DNA of 64,000 nt. Source: Streptomyces sp. MMBL 11-1 (lineage in GTDB: Bacteria; Actinomycetota; Actinomycetes; Streptomycetales; Streptomycetaceae). The notes below the pieces were generated by a model. That model was not told the DNA's origin. It searched no databases and was given only the letters and a program-made list of their open reading frames with translations. Of the stretch, positions 25,958-35,622 are shown piece after piece (position 1 is the stretch's first letter; each line of letters starts with the position of its first letter). The stretch is taken from positions 372,001 to 436,000 of the forward strand of contig NZ_CP117709.1 of the NCBI RefSeq assembly GCF_028622875.1. Direction: 5' to 3'. Position numbers and translations under genes: made by a program.

Positions 25958-27448
25958 TCAGCGGGCGAAGTAGTCCGGCTGGGTCTGCGCGTTGAGCTCG
26001 TCCAGCTTCACCCGCTCGGCCGGTGCGGTGCGCCGGTCCTTCAGCTTCAGCACGTCGAAGCCCTTGGCGATGTCGCTGGAGTAGATGTGACCGTTGTAGT
26101 AGTACGCCGACCAGGGGCCGGCCGTGGTGACCTGGTCGAGCGTGACCGGGCCGCGCTCGAAGAAGGCGATCTCCTCGGGCTTCGCCGAGTCGGTGAAGTC
26201 CCATACGGAGATGCCGCCCTGGTACCAGGCCTGGACCATCAGGTCGCGGCCCTTCACCGGGATGATCGAGCCGTTGTGGGCGACGCAGACCTCGGCGTCG
26301 GCCTGGTGGCGGTCGATCTTGAAGTAGCTGCGGAAGACCAGCTTGCGCTGGTCGCCCTTGCCGACGATGTCGTAGATGCCGTCGGCGCCCCGCTCGGGCC
26401 CGATCTCCTCGTTGCAGGTGGCCGCGCCGCCGCCACCGAGCTCGTCGGTGAAGACGACCTTGTTCGCGCCCTGGTTGAAGGTGGCCGAGTGCCAGAACGC
26501 GAAGTTCTCGTTGTCCTGGACGCGGTCGATGATCTTCGGCTGCTCCGGGTCCTCGATGGAGAACAGCAGACCGTCACCCATGCAGGCGCCGGCCGCGAGG
26601 TCCTTGGACGGCAGCACGGTGATGTCGTGGCAGCCGGTCGTCTTGGAGACACCGGGGTTCTCCGGTGCTCCGGGGTTGCCGCCGTCCGGGAAGAGCACCG
26701 GGAAGTTGACGATCCGGGCCTTCTGGGGCGCCTTGAGGGGCACCTTGATGATGGAGATCCCGTCGTGCGGCGGCTTGCAGTCCGGGAACGCCTCGTTGGG
26801 CGAGTACGAGGAGACGTACACGTACACGTTCTTGCCGTCCGGCACCAGCGTGTGCGTGTGGGAACCGCAGGCGGTCTCCACGGCGGCGATGTACTTCGGC
26901 TGCCGCTTGTTGCTGATGTCGAAGATCTTCATGCCCTCCCAGGAGGACTTCTCCGTGGCGGGCTGGGAGGTGCTGGAGCAGGAGTCGTCGCTGCGCGAGG
27001 AGTCCGTCGACAGGAAGAGCAGGTTCCCGGAGACCGAGATGTCGTTCTGCCCGCCGGGGCAGAGGACCTGGGCGACCGTCCTGGGCTTCTTCGGCTTGCT
27101 GATGTCGTAGATGACGAAGCCGTCGTAGTTGCCGACGTACGCGTACTTCCCCTGGAACGCGAGGTCCGTGTTGGTGCCCTTGAGGGCGTCCTTCGGCACG
27201 TTCGTCAGGTGCTTGATGTTGGGGCTGTGGACGATCTCGTCCACGCCGGGTATGTCGCCACCGGTGATCGCGGCCCTGGCCTCGGCCTGCTCGCTCTTGG
27301 TGACGGAACCGCGCTCGGCCGGGGCGTCGCCCGGGTCGGGGGTGGCGGCCGCTGTGGTGGCCGTCAGCAGCGTGGCGAGAAGTCCGGCCGCGGCTGCCAC
27401 CGCGCCCAGACGTCTGCGCCGCACGCGGGTGGTGTGCAACGAGGTCAC
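25958..27448 (-). CDS. Secreted LVIVD-repeat beta-propeller protein
   Basis: This 496-residue protein starts with GTG, with GGGAGGA upstream. The N-terminus has an Arg-rich stretch (RVRRRRLG) then a hydrophobic core and ATAAA-type cleavage region, a signal peptide. The mature part holds repeated blade-like units with YVGNYDGFVIYDISKPKKP, GMKIFDISNKRQPKYIA and GISVWDFTDSAKPEEIA, which are LVIVD repeats. Several Cys pairs and conserved His residues (GSHTHTLVPDG, FAFWHSATFNQG) suggest a disulfide-stabilised, possibly metal-binding extracellular propeller. It is divergent from the DUF305 lipoprotein gene. Function is unknown. Confidence 0.88.
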   Translation of the reverse strand: MTSLHTTRVRRRRLGAVAAAAGLLATLLTATTAAATPDPGDAPAERGSVTKSEQAEARAAITGGDIPGVDEIVHSPNIKHLTNVPKDALKGTNTDLAFQGKYAYVGNYDGFVIYDISKPKKPRTVAQVLCPGGQNDISVSGNLLFLSTDSSRSDDSCSSTSQPATEKSSWEGMKIFDISNKRQPKYIAAVETACGSHTHTLVPDGKNVYVYVSSYSPNEAFPDCKPPHDGISIIKVPLKAPQKARIVNFPVLFPDGGNPGAPENPGVSKTTGCHDITVLPSKDLAAGACMGDGLLFSIEDPEQPKIIDRVQDNENFAFWHSATFNQGANKVVFTDELGGGGAATCNEEIGPERGADGIYDIVGKGDQRKLVFRSYFKIDRHQADAEVCVAHNGSIIPVKGRDLMVQAWYQGGISVWDFTDSAKPEEIAFFERGPVTLDQVTTAGPWSAYYYNGHIYSSDIAKGFDVLKLKDRRTAPAERVKLDELNAQTQPDYFAR

Positions 27449-27624
27449 TGCGTCCTCCCTTGTCTCCGTTCGGGGTCGAACGGTTCATGAACCCCCGGCA
27501 GTATCGTCCCTCCCATGTACACATCAACAGATGGCAACACAGATGTAATAAAAGTTTCTGATCTTCGCCCGGTGGAAGCGTGTTAGGACGGTCTGCGACA
27601 AACCATGTGGCACAGGAGGTCGCC
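27449..27624. promoter_or_regulatory. AT-rich divergent promoter region of the LVIVD and DUF305 genes
   Basis: The stretch 27515-27560 is clearly less GC-rich than its surroundings (ACATCAACAGATGG, GATGTAATAAAAG). It lies between two divergent starts, each with a strong ribosome site, so promoters for both directions are expected here. Exact -10/-35 boxes are not assigned. Confidence 0.5.
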
Positions 27625-28293
27625 GTGTTGATCCATCGTCGGTCCGCAGCTCTGCGCTCAACCGCTCTGGCGGCGACGGCGGTTGCCGCCGTGCTCGTCC
27701 TGGGAGCCTGTGAGTCGGGCAGCGGTGACGGAACGTCGGACCGGGCCAAGGACGCGGATCCGGGCGTGGTCGCGCCCGGCAGACCGGGCGAGCCCGCCCG
27801 GACGCTCTCCGCCGAGGAGGCCATCAAGGAGGCCGGTCAGGACACCGCCAACTCAGCCGATTTCCGCTATACGCGGATGATGATCGAACATCACGGCCAG
27901 GCGCTCGTGATGACCGGACTCGTCCCGGAACGGGCCTCCGCCGACACCGTCAAACGGCTCGCGGATCGCATATCGGCCGGCCAGAAGCCGGAGATCGGCG
28001 CGATGGAAGGATGGCTGAAAAGGAACGGCGGCGACCGGCGCACGGAGCACCACGACCACGCCACGATGCCCGGCATGGCGACCGATGCCCAGCTCGAAAA
28101 GTTGCGCGCCGCCAAGGGCAAGGCCTTCGACAAGCTCTTCCTGGAGCTGATGATCACCCACCACCAGGGAGCAATCACCATGGCCACGGAGGCGCTCACC
28201 GAGGGCAACGACGTCATCGTCGAGGAGATGGCGAGCGACGTCGTCGCCCAGCAGACCGTGGAGATCAACCGGATGCGCGGGCTGATGGACTGA
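27625..28293 (+). CDS. DUF305 family lipoprotein
   Basis: This 222-residue protein starts at a GTG with AGGAGG 5-6 bases upstream. The lipobox is VLVLGACESG, so the mature protein is lipid-anchored outside the membrane. Two DUF305 blocks each carry a His pair in a Met-rich helix: MMIEHHGQALVM and LMITHHQGAITM. A linker reads HHDHATMPGM. This is a ferritin-like four-helix fold with probable copper or other metal binding. Divergent pairing with the LVIVD protein suggests a joint extracytoplasmic metal-related job. Confidence 0.9.
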   Translation: MLIHRRSAALRSTALAATAVAAVLVLGACESGSGDGTSDRAKDADPGVVAPGRPGEPARTLSAEEAIKEAGQDTANSADFRYTRMMIEHHGQALVMTGLVPERASADTVKRLADRISAGQKPEIGAMEGWLKRNGGDRRTEHHDHATMPGMATDAQLEKLRAAKGKAFDKLFLELMITHHQGAITMATEALTEGNDVIVEEMASDVVAQQTVEINRMRGLMD

Positions 28294-28376
28294 GACACGC
28301 GGCCGGCCGTGCACGCGGCGGTGCGGTTCGGCCGTGCGGTGCCATCCTGGAGGAAACCTCCGGGAAGAGGTGCGCC

Positions 28377-29756
28377 GTGCTCTCCGTCGCCGTCGTCGGT
28401 TCCGGTCCCAGCGGGGTCTACACCGCTCAGGCCCTGCTGCGGCAGTCGCTCGTGCCCGATGTGCGCGTGCACGTCCTGGACCGGCTGCCCACCCCGTACG
28501 GACTCGTGCGGTACGGGGTGGCTCCCGACCACGAGAAGATCAAGTCGCTGCAGGACAGTCTGCGGGCGGTGCTGGAGGACGACCGGGTCACCTTCGTGGG
28601 CAACGTCGGCGTCGGCGGGGCGGAAGGGGTCTCCCCCGCCCGGCTGGCGGAGCTGTACCACGCGGTCGTCTACTGCGTCGGAGCACCGGCCGACCGGGCG
28701 CTCGCGGTGCCGGGCGAGAGTCTGCCCGGCAGCTACTCCGCCACCCGCTTCGTCTCCTGGTACAGCGCCCATCCGGACGTCGGCGCCGACCCGTTCGTCC
28801 TGGACGCCCGCTCGGCCGTCGTGATCGGCGTGGGCAACGTGGCGGTCGACGTGGCCCGGATCCTGGCGCGCGGCGCCGACGAACTGCGGACCACCGACGT
28901 GCCCCGTGCGGCGCTCAGCGCGCTGGAGGACAGCCGGGTGCGCGACGTGCACATCGTGGGCCGCCGGGGCCCCTCCCAGGCCCGGTTCACCACCAAGGAG
29001 CTGCGGGAGCTGGGGGCGCTGCCCGGGGCACGGGTCGTCGTCGACCCGGCGGAACTCGCGCTCGACCCCGCGTACGCCGCTGCGGACGGACTGCCGGGAG
29101 CGCTGCCGCTGCCCGCCGTGGTGCGGCGGAACCTGGAGGTCCTGCGCGCGTGGTCGGCGGCCGGGGAGCCGACGGCGGCCGATGCCGGGCGCCGTGTCCG
29201 GCTGCGTTTCTACCTGCGGCCGGTGGAGCTGCTGGAGCGCGACGGGCGGGTCGCCGGGGTGCGGTTCGCCCGGACGGCTCCGGACAGCGGGGGCGGGGTG
29301 CGGGACACCGGCGCGTACGAGGACATCGAGGCGCAACTGGTCCTGCGCGCGGTCGGCTATCGCGGGGTGGAGCTGCCGGGGCTGCCCTTCGATCCGGCGC
29401 GCGGCACGGTGCCGCACGCGGCGGGCCGGGTGCTGCGGGACGGGGCGCCGGCGCCGGGTGAGTACGTGGCGGGATGGATCAAGCGGGGGCCGACCGGGGT
29501 GATCGGCTCCAACCGCTCCTGTGCCAAGGAGACAGTGACCTCGCTCCTGGAGGACGCGGCGGCGCTGAGGAGCCGCCCGGCGGCGGACGATCCGCTGGCC
29601 GTGCTGCGGGAAGGAGGGCTGCGGCCGGTGGAGTGGTCCGGCTGGCTGTCGATCGAGCGTGCGGAGGCGGAGCTGGGCCGTTCGCTGGGGCGCGGCCCGG
29701 TGAAGATCCCCGACTGGCCGGGGCTGCTGGCGGCAGCCCGGGACGAGGACCGGTGA
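28377..29756 (+). CDS. Ferredoxin-NADP+ reductase-like flavoprotein (FprA/adrenodoxin reductase type)
   Basis: 459 residues starting with GTG. FAD motif VAVVGSGPSGVYTAQALL at the N-terminus is followed by DRLPTPYGLVRYGVAPDH, the signature of FprA/adrenodoxin reductases. The NADP motif VIGVGNVAVDVARILAR is near residue 145, and the C-terminus has AGWIKRGPTGVIGSNRSCA. It moves electrons between NADPH and ferredoxin, and could serve P450s or other iron-sulfur-dependent enzymes. It is a general chromosomal gene 8 kb from the cluster P450, so a link is only possible. Confidence 0.93.
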   Translation: MLSVAVVGSGPSGVYTAQALLRQSLVPDVRVHVLDRLPTPYGLVRYGVAPDHEKIKSLQDSLRAVLEDDRVTFVGNVGVGGAEGVSPARLAELYHAVVYCVGAPADRALAVPGESLPGSYSATRFVSWYSAHPDVGADPFVLDARSAVVIGVGNVAVDVARILARGADELRTTDVPRAALSALEDSRVRDVHIVGRRGPSQARFTTKELRELGALPGARVVVDPAELALDPAYAAADGLPGALPLPAVVRRNLEVLRAWSAAGEPTAADAGRRVRLRFYLRPVELLERDGRVAGVRFARTAPDSGGGVRDTGAYEDIEAQLVLRAVGYRGVELPGLPFDPARGTVPHAAGRVLRDGAPAPGEYVAGWIKRGPTGVIGSNRSCAKETVTSLLEDAAALRSRPAADDPLAVLREGGLRPVEWSGWLSIERAEAELGRSLGRGPVKIPDWPGLLAAARDEDR

Positions 29757-29772
29757 ACGGCTCCCCGCGCCG

Positions 29773-30501
29773 TCACTCCCGGGTCGCGACCACCAGCCGG
29801 GCACGGGGGCTGCCGTCGGGGCGCGGGCCCAGTTCGGTCAGCGGCAGCAGCCGCACGGCGAATCCGGCCTGCGTCAGGTCCTCCAGCACGTCGCCGAGCG
29901 GGAACGTGCGGTAGTACATGACGAACCGCGGGCGCCACAGGGCGTTGCGCACCCGCATCGCCGCGTCGAAGCCGAACAGCGACCAGTAGGCGCGCGATCC
30001 CACCGGGGGCGGTGCGCCGAGCGGGAAGACGAACTGCCCGCCCGGCCGGAGGGAGCCGTACACCTCGGCGAAGAGGCCGAAGCGTTCGGCGGGCAGGAAG
30101 TGACCGAACGCGCCGAAGCTCAGGGCGAGGTCGAAGGCGGGCGCGAAGGGCAGGGAGCGGGCGTCGGCCCGCACCCAGTGCACCGTCGGCCCCTCGCCCC
30201 CGGGCGGGAAGGCGGCACGGGCCTCGGCGAGCATGCCGGCGCTGAAGTCGACGCCGACCGCGCGCTCCCGGCACAGCTTCCGGAGCACGCCGACCCCCGC
30301 GCCGGTGCCGCAGCAGACGTCGAGTCCGGCGTCGAAGGGTCCGAGGTCGCGTACCGCCCGGGTGACGGCGTCGAGCACGCGGTCAGGGGTGCGGTAGGGC
30401 GTCTGGTCGAACTTCGGGGCGAGGAGGTCGTATCCGCGCTCGGTCGAGGAAAGCGCCTGAACGGCCAGTTCGCGCACGGTGGGGCCCTGTTTGGTGAACA
30501 T
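29773..30501 (-). CDS. Class I SAM-dependent methyltransferase
   Basis: 242 residues. Motif I is LDVCCGTGAGVGVLRKL near residue 61, the motif II acid is in AVGVDFSAGML, and motif IV is FDLALSFGAFGHF. The C-terminal region has a hydrophobic substrate-binding segment. Convergent with the ferredoxin reductase gene. The substrate is unknown. Confidence 0.87.
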   Translation of the reverse strand: MFTKQGPTVRELAVQALSSTERGYDLLAPKFDQTPYRTPDRVLDAVTRAVRDLGPFDAGLDVCCGTGAGVGVLRKLCRERAVGVDFSAGMLAEARAAFPPGGEGPTVHWVRADARSLPFAPAFDLALSFGAFGHFLPAERFGLFAEVYGSLRPGGQFVFPLGAPPPVGSRAYWSLFGFDAAMRVRNALWRPRFVMYYRTFPLGDVLEDLTQAGFAVRLLPLTELGPRPDGSPRARLVVATRE

Positions 30502-30590
30502 CACGGGTCACCCTACCGACGCGGCGCACCCGCTGGGACCGGTCATGGCGGCCGTGCGGGCCCGGGCGGGGGGAGGGCGGGGCGGGAGCG

Positions 30591-31025
30591 TCAACGTCCT
30601 TCGGAAAGTCGCCGCTTGAGGGTGATGGCGGTATCGGCGGCGTACGCCTGGGTCCAGCTGCGGCCGGCTCCGGACTTCCAGGTGACGTGGACCGTGGAGC
30701 CGTCGGTCCGGGCGTTCTCCACGGTCATGGACCGGTCGCCGTCGCGGACGTCGCCCCGGCGCAGTTCGCCCGCCTCGACCGTGACGGGACGCTCCCCCGG
30801 CGCCTTCTCGGTCTCCTCGGCGGCCCGGAGAAGTGCGGCGGCCAGCTCGCGGGCCGCCCCGGGGGTGCAGGACCAGACGAGCTCGCCGCGCGGGGACGAG
30901 AGCCGTACGCCGACGCGGGGTCCCTGGTTCGCCCCCGGCTCGGCGACCGCGACCGGCGCGGGCTCGCCCGCGGTGACCGTGACCGGCACCGGGTGCCCGT
31001 CGGCGTCCGTGATCCCGCTGCCCAT
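30591..31025 (-). CDS. Conserved hypothetical protein (144 aa)
   Basis: An ATG at 31025 with GGAGA upstream opens a 144-residue frame with good third-position GC. The protein is acidic to neutral, has no membrane segment and contains beta-rich segments (VGVRLSSPRGELVW, GSTVHVTWKSGAGRSW). I do not recognise the family. Confidence 0.6.
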   Translation of the reverse strand: MGSGITDADGHPVPVTVTAGEPAPVAVAEPGANQGPRVGVRLSSPRGELVWSCTPGAARELAAALLRAAEETEKAPGERPVTVEAGELRRGDVRDGDRSMTVENARTDGSTVHVTWKSGAGRSWTQAYAADTAITLKRRLSEGR

Positions 31026-31404
31026 CGTCGTCTCCTCGGTGTCGCTGTGCCCGGCCGTGTCCAGGCCGTCGCCGGGCCGACGCGCGGCCTCCGCCAGCAT
31101 GGCAGCACCCGGTAGCGGGGGCCGCGAGCGGGGCGGGGGCGTACGGGTGTCGGTCGAAGGCCACCACGGGAGCTCCTGGGTCTCGGCGGCACACGGGCCG
31201 CGCGGGCACACCGCACCGGCCACCCCGCAAGCGCTTTCTACGGCAGCTGAACGCTGGGTCCTGTCGTCAAACTGCCGTCGTCGCCCGTAGGGCGCCCGCG
31301 CGGCGGCGCGACCGGGGAGGCGGGCGTGTGCGCGGGCCGCTGTCAGTGGCCGGGTGCAGACTGGCACTGTTCCGGCACAACGGCGTTTCGGGAGGTCCAG
31401 GACC
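31026..31404. other. Gene-free divergent region
   Basis: The 379 bp between two divergent genes show no convincing coding frame. It should contain the promoters of the hypothetical protein at 31025 and the BNR protein at 31405. I see no clear operator or hairpin that I would assign. Confidence 0.45.
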
Positions 31405-32490
31405 ATGACCGACGTATTGCTCACCGCAGGCACCCGCAAGGGTCTCTTCATCGGCCGCAGGCGCGGCGGGGCCTGGGAGATCACGGGCCCGCACTTCAAC
31501 GCGCAGGCGATCTACTCGGTCGCCGTGGACACCCGGGGGGACACCCCCAGAATCCTGGTCGGCGGGGACAGCGCGCACTGGGGGCCGTCCGTCTTCCACT
31601 CCGACGATCTGGGCGAGACCTGGACCGAGCCGCGGCAGCCCGCGGTGAAGTTCCCCCAGTTCACCGGAGCGTCGCTGGAGCGCGTCTGGCAGCTGCATCC
31701 CGCAGGACCGGAGGCGCCGGATGTGGTCTACGCGGGCACGGAGCCGGCCGCGCTGTTCCGTTCCGAGGACCGGGGCGAGTCGTTCGAGCTCGTCCGTCCG
31801 CTCTGGGAGCACCCGACCCGCTCCCGGTGGGAGCCGGGCGGCGGCGGTGAGGGACTGCACACCGTCCTGACCGACCCCCGGGACGCCAAGGCCGTGACCG
31901 TGGCGGTGTCGACGGCCGGCGTGTTCCGGACGAAGGACGGCGGTGCGAGCTGGGCCCCGTCGAACAAGGGCGTCTCCGCGGTCTTCCTCCCGGACCCGGA
32001 CCCGGAGTTCGGCCAGTGCGTGCACAAGGTCGCCCGGGACGCCGCCGACCCGGACCGGCTCTATCTGCAGAACCACTGGGGCGTGTTCCGCAGCGACGAC
32101 GCCGGGGACCACTGGAGCGACATCGGCGCCGGCTTGCCCTCCGACTTCGGGTTCGCCGCCGTCGCGCACCCGCACCGCGGTGACACGGCGTACGTCTTCC
32201 CGATCAACGCCGACGCCGACCGGGTCCCGGCGGAACACCGCTGCCGGGTGTTCCGCACGACCGACGCGGGACGCACCTGGGAGCCGCTCACCGAGGGCCT
32301 GCCGGACGGCGCGCACTACGGCACGGTGCTGCGGGACGCGCTGTGCACCGACAACGCGGATCCCGCCGGGGTCTACTTCGGCAACCGCAACGGCGAGTTG
32401 TACGCCAGCGCGGACGACGGGGACAGCTGGCGGCAGCTCGCGTCGCATCTGCCGGACGTCCTGTGCGTGCGCGCGGTGGTGCTCGGCTGA
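31405..32490 (+). CDS. BNR/Asp-box repeat beta-propeller protein (sialidase-like)
   Basis: 361 residues with GGAGG 9 bases upstream of the ATG. Six Asp-box motifs are evenly spaced: [40 protein letters not shown] and SADDGDSW. This gives a six-bladed propeller of the BNR/exo-alpha-sialidase-like fold. The arginine triad needed for sialidase activity cannot be recognised. No signal peptide is present, so it is probably cytoplasmic and not a true sialidase. Confidence 0.88.
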   Translation: MTDVLLTAGTRKGLFIGRRRGGAWEITGPHFNAQAIYSVAVDTRGDTPRILVGGDSAHWGPSVFHSDDLGETWTEPRQPAVKFPQFTGASLERVWQLHPAGPEAPDVVYAGTEPAALFRSEDRGESFELVRPLWEHPTRSRWEPGGGGEGLHTVLTDPRDAKAVTVAVSTAGVFRTKDGGASWAPSNKGVSAVFLPDPDPEFGQCVHKVARDAADPDRLYLQNHWGVFRSDDAGDHWSDIGAGLPSDFGFAAVAHPHRGDTAYVFPINADADRVPAEHRCRVFRTTDAGRTWEPLTEGLPDGAHYGTVLRDALCTDNADPAGVYFGNRNGELYASADDGDSWRQLASHLPDVLCVRAVVLG

Positions 32491-32534
32491 CGGCAGTTGA
32501 TCGGAGTGGTCGTATCAGCAGTAGAGTGCGGGCC

Positions 32535-33212
32535 GTGGCAGCAAGACCGTTGAAAGAGATCATCGAGCCGGGGTGGGCGGACGCCCTCGAACCCGTCGCC
32601 GAACGCGTCGCCGCTATGGGCGACTTCCTCCGCGCGGAGATCGCCGCGGGACGCACGTACCTGCCCTCCGGGGCTCATGTACTGCGGGCGTTCCAGCAGC
32701 CGTTCGAGGAGGTGAGAGTGCTGGTCGTCGGCCAGGATCCGTATCCCACCCCGGGGCACGCGATCGGGCTGAGCTTCGCGGTGGCACCCGACGTCCGGCC
32801 GCTGCCGGGCAGTCTGGAGAACATCTTCCGGGAGCTGCACGCGGATCTGGGGCTGCCCAGGCCGTCCAACGGCGATCTCACACCGTGGACTCGGCAGGGG
32901 GTGCTGCTGCTCAACAGGGCGCTGACCACCGCGCCGCGACGGCCTGCGGCCCACCGGGGCAAGGGCTGGGAAGAGGTGACCGAGCAGGCGATCAAGGCGC
33001 TGGTCGCCCGGGGCAAGCCGCTGGTGTCGGTCCTGTGGGGGCGCGACGCCCGCAATCTGCGCCCGCAGTTGGGCGACTTCCCCGCGATCGAGTCCTCGCA
33101 CCCCTCCCCCATGTCCGCGGACCGGGGCTTCTTCGGCTCGCGGCCGTTCAGCCGCGTGAACGAACTGCTGGAGCGCCAGGGGGCGCAGCCTGTGGACTGG
33201 CGGCTGCCGTGA
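32535..33212 (+). CDS. ung: Uracil-DNA glycosylase, family 1
   Basis: 225 residues starting with GTG. The water-activating motif is [20 protein letters not shown] (Asp present; Ung usually reads GQDPYH, here PYP). The motif 2 region is [10 protein letters not shown] and the DNA-intercalation motif is [17 protein letters not shown] (HPSPLS-like). It removes uracil from DNA in base excision repair. Its stop overlaps the GTG of the next gene, so the two are coupled. The His to Pro change in the first motif is worth noting but occurs in actinobacterial Ung2-type copies. Confidence 0.93.
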   Translation: MAARPLKEIIEPGWADALEPVAERVAAMGDFLRAEIAAGRTYLPSGAHVLRAFQQPFEEVRVLVVGQDPYPTPGHAIGLSFAVAPDVRPLPGSLENIFRELHADLGLPRPSNGDLTPWTRQGVLLLNRALTTAPRRPAAHRGKGWEEVTEQAIKALVARGKPLVSVLWGRDARNLRPQLGDFPAIESSHPSPMSADRGFFGSRPFSRVNELLERQGAQPVDWRLP

Positions 33213-34312
33213 CCCGTCCCCCGGTGGCGCCCGGCGCGGCCGGACCGGGCGCCTACGTCCTCGGGGTGGACTCCGGGGGCTCCGGTCTACGGGTGGCGCT
33301 CGGCCGGGTGGGGCTGCCCGGCCCCCTCTCGACGACGCTCTGCGCGGAGCCGGTGCGGACGGGGCCCGGCGGCATCGACGCCGGACATCTGCTGGATCAG
33401 CTGCTGCCCGCCGCCCGGGAGTTGCTGGACCGGGCCGCCGCCTCCGCGACCGACGAGGCCCCTGCCGGTGGAGTCGCGGCGCTGGCGATCGGGGCCACCG
33501 GCATGGCCACGCTGGGCGATCGGTTGCGTGCGGAGCTGCCCGGTGCGCTCGCGGACGCGCTGGGGGTCCGTCGGCTGGCGCTGGCCGCCGACGCGGTGAC
33601 GGCCTACGCGGGCGCGGTGGGACAGCGTCCCGGGGCGGTCGTCGCGGGCGGCACGGGCATGATCGCCCTCGGTACGGACCTGATGGAGTGGCACCGGGCC
33701 GACGGGTGGGGTCATCTTCTGGGTGACAGTGGCGGCGGCGCGTGGATCGGCCGTGCCGGGCTGGACGCGGCGATGCGGGCCCACGACGGGCGGCGTGGCG
33801 GCTCCCCCGCCCTGCTGGACCGGCTGCGGGCCGTGTTCGGACCGGCCGAGGCGTTGCCCGGGCTGCTCTATCCGCGCTCCGACCGGCCGGCCGCGCTGGC
33901 CTCGTTCGCCCCGGAGGTGGCGGCGTGCGCCGGAGCGGACGCGGTGGCCGCCGGCATCCTGCGGCAGGCCGCCGGACATATCGCCGAGGCGGCGGCGGCC
34001 GTGTGCCCGACGCCTGCGGGAAAGGAGTCCGAGCGCGGCGAGAGCGGCGAAGTGGCTCTGACCGGTGGCCTGTTCAAGATGGGCGAACCGCTGATCGCCC
34101 CCCTGCGCGAGGAGCTGGCACGGCTGCTGCCGGGGGCCCGGGTGACGTCGGCGGAGGGCGATCCCCTGACCGGCGCACTCCGGATCGCGCGCGCCCTGGC
34201 AGCCGGGGATCTGCGCCTGCCCGCGCACCCGACGATGTTGTTCGTGCCCGGGAAGCACGGAAGCGGTCGGCCCGGCGGAACGGCGGCGCCCGACGGACCC
34301 CGGACGAGGTGA
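33209..34312 (+). CDS. BadF/BadG-type ATPase, N-acetylglucosamine kinase-like
   Basis: 367 residues with a GTGA overlap with ung. Phosphate-1 motif [15 protein letters not shown] at the N-terminus, [15 protein letters not shown] near residue 150, [11 protein letters not shown] near residue 175 and [14 protein letters not shown] near residue 285 mark the acetate-kinase/HSP70-like ATPase fold of the N-acetylglucosamine kinase group. It likely phosphorylates an amino sugar recovered from cell-wall turnover. Confidence 0.86.
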   Translation: MTRPPVAPGAAGPGAYVLGVDSGGSGLRVALGRVGLPGPLSTTLCAEPVRTGPGGIDAGHLLDQLLPAARELLDRAAASATDEAPAGGVAALAIGATGMATLGDRLRAELPGALADALGVRRLALAADAVTAYAGAVGQRPGAVVAGGTGMIALGTDLMEWHRADGWGHLLGDSGGGAWIGRAGLDAAMRAHDGRRGGSPALLDRLRAVFGPAEALPGLLYPRSDRPAALASFAPEVAACAGADAVAAGILRQAAGHIAEAAAAVCPTPAGKESERGESGEVALTGGLFKMGEPLIAPLREELARLLPGARVTSAEGDPLTGALRIARALAAGDLRLPAHPTMLFVPGKHGSGRPGGTAAPDGPRTR

Positions 34313-34476
34313 CGGTCGGCGGGACGGAGGAACGCGGGCGGAGACCGGCGGGACAACGACCCGACAGACAGGGATACTCCGGCGGTACATCACTCATCGG
34401 ACATAAGCGGATAGTTAACGCTCGACCGGACCCTCCCCGAACGGAGGGGGAGGCAAAACCAGTAGCATGCGGCGCC

Positions 34477-35400
34477 ATGAGCACCCCCACTGGGCCCGCT
34501 TCCGGCCTGCCTGTACGAATGCCGCGACCTCGCCAGTCCGGACGGCACCGCCGCCCGGAGCCCGTGGTCGCACCCGAGGGCGCTGCCGCGCTCGTTCTCG
34601 CCGTTCCCGGTACCCCCTCCTCGGCCACGCGCAGCCTGGCCGAGGAGGTGATCAGCATTGCCCGTTCCGAGCTGCCCGGCCTCAACGCCCGGATCGGCTA
34701 CCTCGACGGCGACGATGCCGAGTACCCGACCCTTGCCACCGTTCTCGCCCACACCGCCGCCGAGCGCGTCGCGCGCTTCGAGCAGGCCATCGCCGTCGGT
34801 CGTGAGGTCGCCGAGCCCGCGGGTCCGCCCGCCGTCGTGGTCCCGCTGCTCGCGGGTCCCGACAGCGCGCTGATCCGGCGGATACGGCAGGCCGTGATGG
34901 ACAGCGGTACGCAGGCCGAGCTGACCGATGTGCTCGGCCCGCACCCGCTGCTCGCCGAGGCCCTGCACGTACGGCTGTCGGAGGCCGGGCTGGCGCGCGC
35001 CGACCGCGCCAGGCTGTTCACCGTGGCCACCGCCGCCGACGGCATCGTGCTGGTCACCGTGGGCGGCGAGGAGGCCGTGCAGGCCGCCGGGATCACCGGC
35101 ATGCTGCTGGCCGCGCGGCTCGCCGTGCCGGTGATGGCCGCCGCGCTGGACGTGGAGGGCTCGGTCGCCTCGGTCGCGGAGCAGCTCCAGGGCTCCGGCT
35201 CCGCGCAGCTGGCGCTGGCTCCGTACCTGGTGGGCCCGGAGGTCGACCCCGGCCTGCTGGACGCCGCCGCGAAGGAGGCGGGCTGCGCGACGGCCGAGCC
35301 GCTGGGCGCCTACCCGGCGATCGGCAAGCTCGTGCTGTCCCTGTACGCCACGACGCTGGGCATCACGCCGGCGACACCGCAGGGGGCTCAGGCTCACTGA
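34477..35400 (+). CDS. CbiX/sirohydrochlorin chelatase-like protein
   Basis: 307 residues. Two related halves have the chelatase pattern: LVLAVPGTPSSATRSLAEEV and VVVPLLAGPDSALIRRIRQAV. The second resembles the LPLLLGPGxHxxxDI segment of CbiX, but its catalytic His is not evident. Genes of this family in Streptomyces are annotated as sirohydrochlorin chelatase-like with little evidence. True chelatase activity is uncertain. Confidence 0.65.
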   Translation: MSTPTGPASGLPVRMPRPRQSGRHRRPEPVVAPEGAAALVLAVPGTPSSATRSLAEEVISIARSELPGLNARIGYLDGDDAEYPTLATVLAHTAAERVARFEQAIAVGREVAEPAGPPAVVVPLLAGPDSALIRRIRQAVMDSGTQAELTDVLGPHPLLAEALHVRLSEAGLARADRARLFTVATAADGIVLVTVGGEEAVQAAGITGMLLAARLAVPVMAAALDVEGSVASVAEQLQGSGSAQLALAPYLVGPEVDPGLLDAAAKEAGCATAEPLGAYPAIGKLVLSLYATTLGITPATPQGAQAH

Positions 35401-35436
35401 CCGGACGCCGTCGCCGCGGGGCGGCGGCTCGGGAAG

Positions 35437-35500
35437 CCGGACAGCGCGGCGGGCCCGGACCGGGAGGAGATCTCCGGTCCGGGCCCGCCGCGCTGTCCGG
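35437..35500. terminator. Very strong 27-bp perfect hairpin, bidirectional terminator
   Basis: A 27-base arm at 35437-35463 (beginning CCGGACAGCGCGG) pairs without mismatch with 35474-35500 around a 10-base loop. It lies between the convergent CbiX-like and lactonase-like genes. Confidence 0.85.
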
Positions 35501-35511
35501 GACGGTCGCCG

Positions 35512-35592
35512 TCCGACGCGCCGCCCCGGGTGGTCGCCTCCGACGCGCCGTCCCGGGTGGTCGCCTCGGACGCGCCGTCCTGGGTGGGCGCT
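35512..35592. repeat. Three 27-bp direct tandem repeats
   Basis: Units at 35512-35538, 35539-35565 and 35566-35592 share TCCGACGCGCCG then CCCGGGTGGTCGCC, with three or four changes in the last unit. They are noncoding on current evidence, lying between the terminator hairpin and the stop of the lactonase gene. Unit length is a multiple of three but no gene reads through. Confidence 0.8.
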
Positions 35593-35622
35593 GTCGGGCG
35601 CGCCGTCCGTCCCGGGCCGCTG

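Noticed and set aside
28377..29756. Assigning the ferredoxin reductase as the dedicated redox partner of the cluster P450
   Set aside because: It lies 7 kb outside the cluster among housekeeping genes and no ferredoxin gene is adjacent; only a possibility.
35512..35592. CRISPR-like array
   Set aside because: Units are contiguous 27-bp tandem repeats without spacers and there are no cas genes.
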